The position numbers were made by a program, and so were the translations under genes. Below the pieces are notes generated by a model. It was not told the DNA's origin, did not search any database, and saw only the letters and a program-made list of their open reading frames with translations. From Nannochloris sp. 'desiccata' (lineage: Eukaryota; Chlorophyta; Trebouxiophyceae; Chlorellales; Chlorellaceae), in the NCBI GenBank assembly GCA_019044685.2, contig JAGTXX020000006.1, positions 1,259,501 through 1,323,500 of the forward strand: DNA of 64,000 bases, written 5' to 3'. Shown piece after piece: positions 1-10,249 of the stretch. The number at the start of each line of letters is the position of its first letter. The first letter of the stretch is position 1.

Positions 1-312
1 ATTGTAAGTTTATTGATAGTTTAGCATGTGCATATTTATAGATGTGTGGTTATTATCATCAATAAAAAATGAGATTCAGAGAAAGAGAGATTCAGGGGGC
101 TCCGACGGGAGGCAGGTCTTTATGAAAAGGTTAATAGCGTCGTTGTAACACAGATATTTCCATTACAATTCATAGAAAATTTTTGCACTGTGCAGATTTA
201 ATGTCTAAATGATATTTTCATGAGGCGTCATGCCCTTAAGTGACTATGTGATCTTCAAGGTTCGAAAAGTTAATTAATCCAAAAAAGTAAATAGCACAAG
301 CACGCAGCAATC
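1..312. other. Upstream region of the XPF gene
   Basis: AT-rich non-coding sequence before the XPF start codon. I see no reading frame of note, no tRNA and no repeat. It presumably holds the XPF promoter and 5' leader and perhaps the end of a neighbouring transcript outside the window. Confidence 0.4.
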
Positions 313-3300
313 ATGGCTACAGATTTGCTTCCATTCCAAAGGACGATTATAGAACAAGTCTTAGAAGACGACTGTCTTTGCGTTCTCGCTCCAGGCTTAG
401 GCTTGCATCAGATCGTTTCCGTCCTCCTACGCCTACAAGATGTTCGTTTACAAAGCCGAGACCAACACGGCTCTGTTCTCATCATCGGCGCCTCCCCATG
501 GCAACGCACTGCTCTACGTTCCGAATTAGCCCGTATCCATCCTGAAACTGACAGAATTCGTCCTTCTACTCTCCGCCCAACCGACCCGTCCCCCCTGCTG
601 CCAGCAGAAGTAACTGCAGACATTGCCACAGCTGAACGACTTCGGCTCTACAACAGCTGCTCCTGTATGTTTGTCACCACACGTATTCTTGTGGTAGACT
701 TGCTATCTGGTAGACTCTCCCCGGGTGATATAGCTGGCATATATGTACTTAATGCTCATCGGGTGACTGATTCATCAGGTGAAGGATTTGTAGTGCGATT
801 ATTCCGTACACAAGGAGGCAATACCACAGGCAACACACCTGGATTTGTACGAGGATTTTCAGATTTCCCATCTTCATTTACATCTGAATTTGGCAAAACA
901 GAGAAAGTTATGAAGGCATTATATGCTAAACGACTTCATTTGTGGCCGAGATTTCAAGTGGCGGTGCAAGAAGACCTCGAAGCTAGGCCACCAGAGGTAG
1001 AATTTTGTATCAAAAAGTTGTTTCAATATGACAGCTTATATTACAGACATTGTATATTGATTACGCAGCGCTTTAGTAACTCAAATTCTTCTTTCTTTCT
1101 CATTTTCCTGCAGTTGGTTGAAGTGTCACTGCCATGTGATCCTGGAGCAGCTTTGGTCTATGAAGCCCTTGCTGAGTTAGTAGATGGCTGTATTAAAGAA
1201 TTGCGCAAGCTAGAAAGACTAGATACTACTGATTTGACCCCGTCACAAGGACTTTCTTCCTCATTTGATGAAACAATCCGTCGCCAACTAGCGCCAATTT
1301 GGCACACCGTCTCCCCCAAAACACGGCAAATCGTAGCTGATTTACGTACGCTTCGTTCTTTGGCAGGATTATTGAATAAACTCGATCCTATTACGTTTTT
1401 AAATTATCTAGATACGTTACGAGTGACGGAAGGTACCCGGTGCGCATGGTTGTTTCATTCTGCAGCGCATACCGTGTTCGAAGCGGCAAAGGCTCGAGTC
1501 TATTCTTTAAGTAGTCCACAGGGAATAACAAATGACGGTGGTCTTTATAATGGGAATCCAGGGTCATCTGCACAAGCAAAAAAAAGAAAAGCATCATCCA
1601 GTGCCGCTTCTGGTGCCGATATTGGAAGTGCAGCAGCTTCATTAAAGGGAGCGGTACCAGCACTAGAGCCTGTATTAGATGAATTGCCTAAATGGCATGC
1701 ATTATTAGAAATATTAGATGAAGCTCGGCAAGAACGGAATGAGACAATGAAGAAAGCAGCTGAAGAAGCGGCATCTATTACTACGAATACGATTTCAAAA
1801 CCTGCTGTAGACAGGGGTTCTGACCAACCAAGTACTTCCAAGACTGCTGCCGACATCGCTGTAGCTGCTATTGACCAACCAACAGTATTGACAACATTGC
1901 CAGCAATACCACCGCCAATCCTTGTCTTCTGTCAGGATGACTATACTTGTACTCAGTTACGGGAAGTAGCTGGCCCTGATGGTCCTAGCGGGCTTATGCG
2001 TCGAGTGTACCGAGAATATCTCCAGTACAAAATAGATAGTGGAGTCAATGCAGGAAGAAAGAAAGGAAAGAACATTAGTGGTGGTGGGGGGAGCGATAAC
2101 GGTGGTGGTGCTGCTGCTTATAGGAGAGCTGTGCCGATAATTGTCCCTAGAGTAATGGGTGGATACCAACCAGGAGAGGAAGAGGCGTTAGCTAAAGAAG
2201 CGAGAGGTATGGGTGCGACTCGAAATAAACCTCAGCCAGGAGGTAGCAGTGGCAGCGGCGGGAGAGGGGCAAGAGGCGGGATGCACCCAGGGGGTAGTAG
2301 AGGGGGTCGCGGGATGAGTAGTAGAGCAGCATTGGCTGCTGCAACGTCAGCTTTAGCAGGGAATACATCCATCGTTATTAATGATGGTGATAATGATAAT
2401 TTAGAGGATCCTCCAGCCAGTTCTGGAGCGCAATTGAAGAAGGACACCAAAAATAAAAATAAAGCTTCTTTTATGCCAACAGCCACAGTCGCTAATTCTG
2501 ATGCTTCTATTACTGCTGCTGCTGCTGCTGCTGCTGACGTTATCTTCGTAGCGCTCGATTCAGATGGTCCTCTACCTCTATGGCAGTATTCCCCTACCCA
2601 CGTCGTTGTTTACGACCCTGACGTCGCTCTTACACGCTCTCTAGAACTATTTAAAGCTCAACGACGGTCCCGGTCTCTACGAGTTTATTTATTGAGATAT
2701 GAAGACTCACCCGAAATGGATAAATATCAAGCTGCAGTCGTAAGAGAACGGTCCGCATTTGAGAGTTTAATACGTGGCAAAGGTATTATGGCACCAGTAA
2801 TGATGAATCCTACCGTTCCACCAGGAAATGAACTAGCTACGAGCACTGGTGGTGGTGGGAGCGGGAATGCAATTATTCCTGGGCTGCAAGCTGGTGCCGC
2901 TGGAAACGCACTGACTCGTCGCGCTGGAGGTCGATTAGGTGAGCGTCCTGAACGTATTAAAGTTATCGTGGACGTTCGAGAATTTATGAGTCCTTTGCCT
3001 GCTGTTCTCCACGCCAAAGGTCTTCAGGTTGTCCCACTGACGCTCGAAGTCGGTGATTATGTGCTGAGTCCAGAGGTGTGTGTTGAAAGAAAGTCATTGA
3101 CCGATCTTCGAGGCAGTTTAATATCTGGACGCTTATATCAACAAGCTGAAGCTATGTGCCGGCATTATCGTACTGCTGTACTTCTTATAGAATTTGAAGG
3201 AGATCGAGCTTTTGCTTTTCAAAGTATCGGTGAACTGGGGGATGATATTCAATCAAATGCAATGATGTCTCGCCTTGTATTGCTTTGTCTCCACCATCCT

Positions 3301-3657
3301 CGGTTACGTATCGTTTGGTCACGCTCTCTCCATGCTACAGCTGATATTTTTAAGCAGCTGAAAACGAATCACGAAGAGCCAGACCCAATTACTGCAGCTA
3401 CCGTGGGGGTCGCCGGGGACGAATTAGGTGCTGGTGTAGAGTCTGTAGTGAATAGTACAGCGATAGATTTGTTAAAGCGTCTTCCAGGTGTGAATGATGC
3501 GAACTATAGAGCGTTAATGAGGGAGGCAGGGAGTTTGGCTGGGTTGGCCAAAATGTCGTTGCAGCAGTTGAGGGGAATTATGGGAGGGGAGGTGCCTGCG
3601 AGAAAATTGAGGGAATTTCTAGCACAAGAGTGCCGTGCATTGTTTAGGGCACTGTAA
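313..3657 (+). CDS. XPF: XPF/ERCC4/RAD1 structure-specific DNA repair endonuclease
   Basis: Catalytic subunit of the XPF-ERCC1 (RAD1-RAD10) nuclease, which cuts 5' of lesions in nucleotide excision repair and also acts in crosslink repair and recombination. The N-terminal half is the degenerate helicase-like region, starting LLPFQ and including LWPRFQV and RRQLAPIWH as in plant XPF. The ERCC4 nuclease core lies near residues 845-930 of the spliced protein, with VDVREF and the catalytic VERKS followed by D. A helix-hairpin-helix domain (KRLPGV) ends the protein. The frame is open throughout, but an intron at 997..1113 (117 nt) is likely: removing it joins RPPE to LVEVSL, as in plant homologues, and gives about 1075 aa. 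The linker before the nuclease is long and rich in Gly, Ala and Asn. Confidence 0.93.
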   Translation: MATDLLPFQRTIIEQVLEDDCLCVLAPGLGLHQIVSVLLRLQDVRLQSRDQHGSVLIIGASPWQRTALRSELARIHPETDRIRPSTLRPTDPSPLLPAEVTADIATAERLRLYNSCSCMFVTTRILVVDLLSGRLSPGDIAGIYVLNAHRVTDSSGEGFVVRLFRTQGGNTTGNTPGFVRGFSDFPSSFTSEFGKTEKVMKALYAKRLHLWPRFQVAVQEDLEARPPEVEFCIKKLFQYDSLYYRHCILITQRFSNSNSSFFLIFLQLVEVSLPCDPGAALVYEALAELVDGCIKELRKLERLDTTDLTPSQGLSSSFDETIRRQLAPIWHTVSPKTRQIVADLRTLRSLAGLLNKLDPITFLNYLDTLRVTEGTRCAWLFHSAAHTVFEAAKARVYSLSSPQGITNDGGLYNGNPGSSAQAKKRKASSSAASGADIGSAAASLKGAVPALEPVLDELPKWHALLEILDEARQERNETMKKAAEEAASITTNTISKPAVDRGSDQPSTSKTAADIAVAAIDQPTVLTTLPAIPPPILVFCQDDYTCTQLREVAGPDGPSGLMRRVYREYLQYKIDSGVNAGRKKGKNISGGGGSDNGGGAAAYRRAVPIIVPRVMGGYQPGEEEALAKEARGMGATRNKPQPGGSSGSGGRGARGGMHPGGSRGGRGMSSRAALAAATSALAGNTSIVINDGDNDNLEDPPASSGAQLKKDTKNKNKASFMPTATVANSDASITAAAAAAADVIFVALDSDGPLPLWQYSPTHVVVYDPDVALTRSLELFKAQRRSRSLRVYLLRYEDSPEMDKYQAAVVRERSAFESLIRGKGIMAPVMMNPTVPPGNELATSTGGGGSGNAIIPGLQAGAAGNALTRRAGGRLGERPERIKVIVDVREFMSPLPAVLHAKGLQVVPLTLEVGDYVLSPEVCVERKSLTDLRGSLISGRLYQQAEAMCRHYRTAVLLIEFEGDRAFAFQSIGELGDDIQSNAMMSRLVLLCLHHPRLRIVWSRSLHATADIFKQLKTNHEEPDPITAATVGVAGDELGAGVESVVNSTAIDLLKRLPGVNDANYRALMREAGSLAGLAKMSLQQLRGIMGGEVPARKLREFLAQECRALFRAL

Positions 3658-3978
3658 ACGTGTACACTGTGTATGTGATAGCCAAGTGCAAAGAATTACA
3701 GGCATGTAGTTAGTTGAGAGGGAGGGCAAATATGAAATACCGGCGAAAGAAGGTAAGAGAAAGACCCAAGCCATCCTAAGGATGATCCTTTGCCGGTTGC
3801 ATGTTATTCTGTTCAAAATAGTTAATGTGTTGTTTTGTATTGTAGTAGAGAGCTGCAGTGTGGCACAATGTTCCTTTAATGTTTATTGATCGAAAGAGAT
3901 CTTGCTTAAAAACTAATTGTCTTTTGGAAAAAAAATGGACGATAATCTAGTCGTGCGCTGCCAATGATTTAAGAAATA
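3658..3978. other. Intergenic region
   Basis: This stretch separates two genes of the same orientation. It must hold the 3' end of the XPF transcript and the promoter of the next gene. I see no coding exon or RNA gene in it. Confidence 0.4.
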
Positions 3979-6900
3979 ATGGAGGAAGGCGAACACCGCA
4001 ATGTCTTCAACGCCAACCTTGTGCTTGACAGGAAGGCTGTGATCACTGCTGTAGGCATCGATCACGAGGGCAGTAGAGTATTTCTGGGCCTAGAAGAAGG
4101 CATGCTTGAAGAGTATTCTCTCGACATGATCAATGCAAGTCCGGTATGCTCCCTGACAGCTCGCAAACCCATCGCAGCCAAGGTAAGAAACACAAAACAA
4201 TATTAAAATTCTCTACACACCGCCTCGGCCCCTCTGCTCTGCCTATTTCTATTACTCTCTTCCGCTTTTCTCACGATATCTCCTAAACATTTCTTCGCAG
4301 CAACTCATCCTATCTATTCTACCAGCCACAGCATCAAACTGCCTTGCACTCCTCACAGGTGATGGTTCTCTACGTCTCGTTCATTCAGACACCCTTGAAA
4401 GCCGAGTCGCCCTCAAGGGCCCCATCTTGGCTGCATCTGTTGCCCTACCTACGCAACCATCACTCACCATATCACTACCTAGAATAGCTGTAGCTACACG
4501 TGTTACTATAAGCAGGGCGCTACGTGTCTCTGTATACGATATAGTCCCTGCTGGAGGACAAATTCCTTCATTAAGACTAGCTTGGGAGGTGGATGTCAGT
4601 GCTGCTGGTACAAGTAGCGGAGTTGTTTGCTTAGCATGGGCTGGGGAGAGTATAATTTTAGGTGCCGGGTTAAAATATTTCATAATTTGGCCGCAAAGGA
4701 GTGGTATTAGTGGTAAAACGAGTGGCAATAGCAAGAGCAGAAGTACCGAGGGTGGTTCAAAGGTGGTGGGCGCTTGGCGAGATTTACTTACCATCAAGGA
4801 AGACACCTCACCTGGTAATAGTAATAGTAGTACTGGAGGAGAAGATCCGTCTAAACCAGCCATATCACCGCCAGCGGTATCAGCAGTATCATTACCGCGA
4901 CAGGGATGCGCTTTTATCTCTGTCGGGTCACTAGGCCTTGTCGTCAACCCAGCAGGCGAGCCTCGAGGAAATCCAATTTTATTTCAAAATATCCCTGCGG
5001 TGCGTGCTCTGGCCTTTGGAGAAGGTGTGGTAGCTGTCGTGTGTGAAGATGGTATGCGTATAGCAGATCCTGCGACGGGTCAATGGATCCAGGGTCTAGG
5101 ATATGGAGAAAATATGTTGCCTGCTCCAGGACAACCCCTTCGTGCCAGTGGTGGTGGAGGGTCAGACTCTTCAGTTATAGTGGTTGCAGGAAGGCATAAA
5201 GTCTGGGTATTGACACCAATTCCAGTTGAAGAACAAGTCAGAGATATGTTGAGTCGGAGAGACTTTGCTGGCGCGTTAAAATTAGCTGCAAAAGGCCTTG
5301 CACAAGGGAAAACGTGGTCACAGGAAGCTTACGCTCAAACAGCGATGCTGCTAATGCATGAAGGTCGCTTTTTAGAAGCGCTCGTTGCTTTAGAACATTG
5401 TTCACCTACTGCATTCCAACCAGCAGAGCTATTTCCATTATTCCCCCAGTATACAAAGGAATGGGAACCGCATCCTTCGCCTCTACATTGGAGTTTGAGT
5501 GGGCCCTTGGAAGCATTAGAGATTATGATTGACAAATCTCCGCTCCTCAGAAGGAGACATCAAACAACAGATGTTAGTGCTGCTGATACGAGTTCGAATG
5601 GTAGTAGGGACGACGTATTAATGAATGAGGAACGACTGAGAGAAGCTAGGCAGGCTATAGTACAGTACTTATTTAGAGCTCGTGTGCTACCTGAGGTCTC
5701 AACCCTCGATGGGGTCGACACTCTACTAATGCATATACTTATTGACTTGGACGCTGCACAAGAAGCAGCAGCTTTTGCTGCAGTTGTTCCACATGCTATT
5801 GTACCTGAATTAGTTGCAGAGAGATTAGAACACGCAGGATGGAGGCATGCTTTGGCTACGCTGTGGGCTGCTACGTGGAATGCGGAACCAGCTTTAAAAA
5901 TTTGGAAGGAACTCGTAGATAGCTCCTCTGCTTCAACAGTAGATAATAGTAGCAGTACTGTTGCTACTGGTACTACTACCATTACCGCCCGTAGTACAGA
6001 AACAGAATTATCGTTAAGAGAGCGACACGAGGCAATACAAGGTGTCACTACTCTACTACAATCTGAAGAGACCTGTCCAGATATTCATCTGGTACTGTCG
6101 TACATTCCTTGGTTGCTAAATGTGTCCCATGCTGATGCCAGTCATGTGCTTTCTTCCCGAAATGATTTGAAATCTCAAGATATTTTGCCGCTGTTACCAA
6201 TGGGGGAAGAGACAAGATGGAGATATCTAGAACATTTAGTTGCTCTTGAGTCTAGTTCTACTGCCGCTGGTGATGATGACAATATTGATGGGGTAGAATC
6301 TCTGCATACAGACCTGGCGGAGGCGTTAATTGCTGCAATTTTCAAAGCTGCACCGGAGCTGAAAGGAGAACCTCGTGAAAATAGTGGTGGTGGTGGGCAA
6401 CAGAGGAATACAGTAGCTAGACATCGTAGTGTAGTACCTATGGTACTACCACAAGCAACGCATAATAGCAATATCATCAATAACGGCACCACAACGACTA
6501 TGACCTCACCACCTCTGAGCGTTGCAGCCTTGGTCAGTGGAATGCGTTCTGCTAAGCCAGAAGACGCTGTTGACCCTACAGAGTCATTACGATTCCGTCT
6601 TCGTTCCCACCTCGAGACCTCTTCAAAAATAGACTACGCCCAAATACTCTCTTCTCTACAAGGGACGTCATTAGTAGAAGAAAGAGCGGTGGTGCACTGG
6701 CGGCAAGGTGACCACAAAGCAGTCTTACGTGTCCTTGCAGTCGCATTAGATGATGTGAATGCTGCTGTATGCTACGCTTCTGTGTATTTACCCCCTGAAG
6801 ACCACCGCATGTTGCTTCATTTACTGCTCAACCCAGAAAATAGTGGGAAAGGTTCTTCTACTAGGGAGCAGCCTCGATGGGAAGATGCCTGCCGTGTAGT

Positions 6901-7267
6901 TACACTGTTAGGGAATACTTTAGATTCACTTGAAGTAGTACGGGCAGCACCAGAAGGGATGCCAATGCCAGCAGCGGTGAAATTAATGGCTCCATTACTA
7001 CGTGAACGTGTTCACCGAAGGAGAAGTGGCCAATTAACAGCGGCATTGCATCGATCGCAAGCAGCGGCGGGGGCGGTGACCTTGGCGACAGTGGAGAAGC
7101 AACATGTTGTGGTTGATGAAGGACGTGCTTGCCCTGATTGCCATTTAAGATTAGGTGGAAAGGTCTTTGTAGTAGTACAGCAACAGCAGCAGCAACATCA
7201 ACAAACAGCCCAGCTGCCACCGAATGCGTTTTGTTTAAGTTGTTGGAATAAACGACAAAGCAAGTAG
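3979..7267 (+). CDS. Vps3/TGFBRAP1-Vps39 family HOPS/CORVET tethering subunit
   Basis: Large subunit of an endosome/vacuole tethering complex that works with Rab5/Rab7-type GTPases. Two exons are supported, 3979..4182 and 4301..7267, with a 118-nt intron (GTAAGA...CGCAG, phase 0), giving about 1056 aa. The N-terminal third resembles a citron-homology (CNH) beta-propeller. The segment VLTPIPVEEQVRDML is close to TGFBRAP1 (VLVPLPLEKQI), and an alpha-solenoid follows. The C-terminus has the family's zinc-binding pairs CPDC and CLSC near residues 1011-1050, with a Gln-rich stretch inserted between them. The match is better to Vps3/TGFBRAP1 than to Vps39, but the two are hard to separate by eye. 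Rab7, a known partner of the HOPS complex, is encoded 1.5 kb downstream; this is probably coincidental. Confidence 0.8.
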
Positions 7268-7475
7268 TAACACTTAGTTGTCTATAGTTGAATAAAATGA
7301 TTCTTAGGACATTAAATATTCTCACTTATTCATTGTAAATCAAAGTAACAGAACGAAAGAAAAAAGAAATAAAAAGCAACATAGAAAGAAGCAAGCGGCC
7401 AACAATGAACTGAATGTATTTCTCAAATTTAAAACATGCATTCTCTCGATCCCTCAAGTCACCCTGTTGGGCTTG

Positions 7476-7500
7476 TTTTGTTTTGTTTTGTTTTGTTTTG
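7476..7500. repeat. (TTTTG)5 microsatellite
   Basis: Five perfect TTTTG units lie between the convergent Vps3-like and EF-hand genes, just beyond the stop codon of the latter. It is an ordinary slippage repeat in 3' flanking sequence. Confidence 0.9.
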
Positions 7501-7515
7501 CATCATACCTACTTC

Positions 7516-8523
7516 TTAGTTCTTCACCATGGGTTTCCACCAAGCTAAAAATTCTTGAAAATCTATAGCACCATCATTATTCTTATCCAACACTGACATC
7601 GCCACCTCCGCCTCTTCAGAACTCAAATTAGGCGCCAAAGCTCCACATAATTTTCTAAACTCTGCACTATCCAGTCTACCATCGCCATTACTATCCACCA
7701 TAGAAAACTCAGCTGCCACGTCAGCAGCTTCTTGCATAGTTACTCCAGCACTCTCTGGGGTGAATCCAGATTCTGTCGCTTTTAATAAAACTACATAAGC
7801 ACCAAGATCTCTTAGGAAGTTGCCGTCATTCATTTCTACATCTCCCGCACTCAATTTTAAGCTCTCTAAGATTTGCTCCAGGGCTTTCAATACCTGGGCA
7901 GTGACAATCGCTTTTTTAGCTTTGTCAACTACGTCAAGACCAGTCTCTGGCCCTGCCATCGACTCGACTGCTTCTAATAATTTTGCAGCGGTCCCGGTGG
8001 AGTACTTTCGGGTTGAAATTCCTACTGCATACAAGGTGTATAAATCCAACGCAGCGTTGATTGTGAGGTACATTGCGAGAGTGTAGACAACAAACTTGGC
8101 TGCGATAGTGAAAGAACCGAGGCTACTGGCAGAGAGGTTAAATCCCGAATACCAAGCGAAGAACGCCGAGGAGGAGTCGATAGCCAATTGAAAGGCGATA
8201 GCCATGGATTTGTCCGAGCCTCTTTTTTTCACCAACCGGCTGAGATCTTCAGGGTCATTTACACCGGCATTGCGCCAGACCTTCAATACTTGTTTGGCAG
8301 TGTCTTTGTTGATAGAGAGGTCGGCGAGAAGTTTTTCAACGTCCTCGACGTTAGTTTTCGTTTTGCCTGAAGGGGGTTCAATTTCATTCTTCTGCGAAGA
8401 TTTGATCACCATTGTTCTAGATCTGATTGCTCGTGAGAAAAGAGTTTTGCTCCTAGTGATCTTGTTCTTATCAAGGGACACTGCCGGCTTAATAGCGCGG
8501 TAGCATACAGATGGCGCCCACAT
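7516..8523 (-). CDS. Plastid-targeted membrane protein with two C-terminal EF hands
   Basis: A single-exon 335-aa protein. The first 45 or so residues are basic and Ser-rich with few acidic residues, which suggests an organelle transit peptide. A helical middle follows, with a hydrophobic segment around KFVVYTLAMYL. Two canonical EF-hand loops sit at the C-terminus, DSNGDGRLDSAE and DKNNDGAIDFQE, with all calcium ligands present. The likely role is a calcium-responsive organelle membrane protein; I cannot name the family. It is transcribed divergently from Rab7, with only 260 bp between the start codons. The ATG chosen gives the full presequence. Confidence 0.75.
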   Translation of the reverse strand: MWAPSVCYRAIKPAVSLDKNKITRSKTLFSRAIRSRTMVIKSSQKNEIEPPSGKTKTNVEDVEKLLADLSINKDTAKQVLKVWRNAGVNDPEDLSRLVKKRGSDKSMAIAFQLAIDSSSAFFAWYSGFNLSASSLGSFTIAAKFVVYTLAMYLTINAALDLYTLYAVGISTRKYSTGTAAKLLEAVESMAGPETGLDVVDKAKKAIVTAQVLKALEQILESLKLSAGDVEMNDGNFLRDLGAYVVLLKATESGFTPESAGVTMQEAADVAAEFSMVDSNGDGRLDSAEFRKLCGALAPNLSSEEAEVAMSVLDKNNDGAIDFQEFLAWWKPMVKN

Positions 8524-8783
8524 TGGTATAAATATTGACAGCTAAAATATAGATTCAACTTTAAAATTGAAATCTAGTAGAGGTCTGGAGCAGATGATAT
8601 CCTTGAAGACAAATCTCGACCTTTTTTCTTTAATTCCCGAGGTAGGAGATCCTTCTCATAGAGCAACCTCCGCAAGCCAACAGTGCATTAATTTACTTTT
8701 TGGAATCTTCTACTTCCATTAAATCATCTGAGGCTGCCTCCGCAAGTTGAATAGATTAACCCCAATCCGAAAAGCAATTAAAA

Positions 8784-9521
8784 ATGGCAACAAGGAAGCG
8801 TCAGCTTCTGAAGGTTATTATCCTAGGAGATTCAGGGTAAGTCTTTGTCTATGTTTGCTTATGAGACTCTGCAAATCTTAATACAAGTTGTTCCCTTGTA
8901 CGCGTATCTGATCACCAATCCTCCTCTTTTTTGCTCTTGCGTGCTTACAGCGTCGGTAAGACTTCGCTTATGAACCAGTACGTCAACAAAAAATTTAGCA
9001 GCCAATACAAAGCAACAATTGGAGCTGATTTCCTTACAAAAGAAGTCCAGGTCGACGATCGCTTAGTCACAATGCAAATTTGGGACACTGCCGGCCAAGA
9101 ACGTTTCCAAAGCTTAGGTGTTGCATTCTACCGAGGAGCTGACTGCTGCGTTCTTGTATATGACGTCAATAGTTCTAAATCTTTCGAAAACTTAGAAAAC
9201 TGGCGTGATGAGTTCCTCATTCAAGCTTCTCCCAACGACCCCGACAATTTCCCATTTGTTGTTCTTGGGAACAAAGTCGATGTTGAGGGAGGAAAATCAC
9301 GACAAGTCAGTGAAAAGAAAGCAAAGGCATGGTGTGCGTCAAAGGGAGATATCCCTCACTTCGATACCTCTGCGAAAGAAGATGTTAATGTTGATGCCGC
9401 CTTCCAAGCCGTCGCTCGTAATGCTTTGTCTCATGAGTCTGAAGAAGAGTTGTATATTCCAGATACTGTAGATGTAGGAGGAGCATCTGCAGCACCTAGA
9501 GCATCTACTTCATGCTGTTAA
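8784..9521 (+). CDS. RAB7: Rab7 small GTPase
   Basis: Late-endosome/vacuole Rab GTPase of 207 aa, the usual Rab7 length. Exons are 8784..8836 and 8951..9521. The intron (GTAAGT...ACAG) splits a Gly codon inside the P-loop, so the spliced protein reads GDSGVGKTSLM. Other motifs are WDTAGQERF (switch II), GNKVD and TSAK (guanine binding), and a C-terminal CC for geranylgeranylation. The Rab7 signature YKATIGADF in switch I is present. The first in-frame exon begins MATRKR, matching the short Rab7 N-terminus. TGTAA lies 58 nt after the stop. Confidence 0.96.
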
Positions 9522-10249
9522 ATAGAAGAATAAAAATGAATGATGAAAGCGTAGAATAGATTACTATTACTTTAGTCTTGTAAATTAATTGATTGGTGGT
9601 GCGTCGTCTTTTTTGATTGGGGCCGAGCTGTTGCCAAAGCAGACCGCCTTTTTGTAAGTAAGGATAATGAGATAACAATAGGTTACAGATTGTAAATTTG
9701 TAAGGATAATAGCAGTAAAAGTAAATCACTCTCAAACTGAATGTGGGAAAAATTAAAATCAAAATAGGGGACGAGATAAAAAAAACAAAACGAAATTTCA
9801 ATGGAATCAAGGTAGAGCAAAAGAGGAAAGGAAATTGCCTTTTCTCTCTTTTTCTCTCTACAAACCAGCCAAACCACAGATGATAATATACTCCAAATCC
9901 AACCAACACCAACATTCCCAATAAAAAGATGAAAACAGATGTATAATGGGGATAACTAAACATTTTTGTTTTTAACGACGACGACAAAATTTTTAAACAA
10001 GATGGCACAACTTCTTCCCAAACCAAATACTTTAAAATTTTAATAAGTGCAATGATAATTATGATACTCTCCAGAACACTCCTACTAGTGGCGTACGAAA
10101 AAACAATACGAATTTTAAAATCAATACAAGGAGGAAAGTTGAAACCGAGACCGAAGAAAGAAAAAAAGCAAATCGCTGAAATTTCAAGGGAAAACTGCAA
10201 ATTTTCATTTCAAAACTTCAGCATTCCATAAATAAATGGGCACTTCAAT
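9522..10249. other. Intergenic region between convergent genes
   Basis: AT-rich sequence between the Rab7 and GH31 stop codons. It probably holds both 3' untranslated regions. TGTAA occurs on the + strand at about 9579 and TTACA (its complement) near 9684. A hydrophobic open frame on the minus strand crosses it, but its composition is what AT-rich DNA gives by chance. Confidence 0.5.

Noticed and set aside
5560..6048. Long antisense frames inside the Vps3-like, XPF and GH31 genes
   Set aside because: They mirror well-supported coding exons and are Ser/Ala-rich shadow translations without motifs.
7476..7500. TTTTG repeats considered as a possible regular array (CRISPR-like or telomeric)
   Set aside because: The units are five bases with no spacers, and the motif is not a plant or algal telomere repeat. 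It is a simple microsatellite.
9505..10200. 231-aa hydrophobic open frame on the minus strand between Rab7 and GH31
   Set aside because: Composition is Phe/Ile/Leu/Tyr-rich throughout, as AT-rich DNA gives by chance. It overlaps the Rab7 end and shows no domain or splice context.
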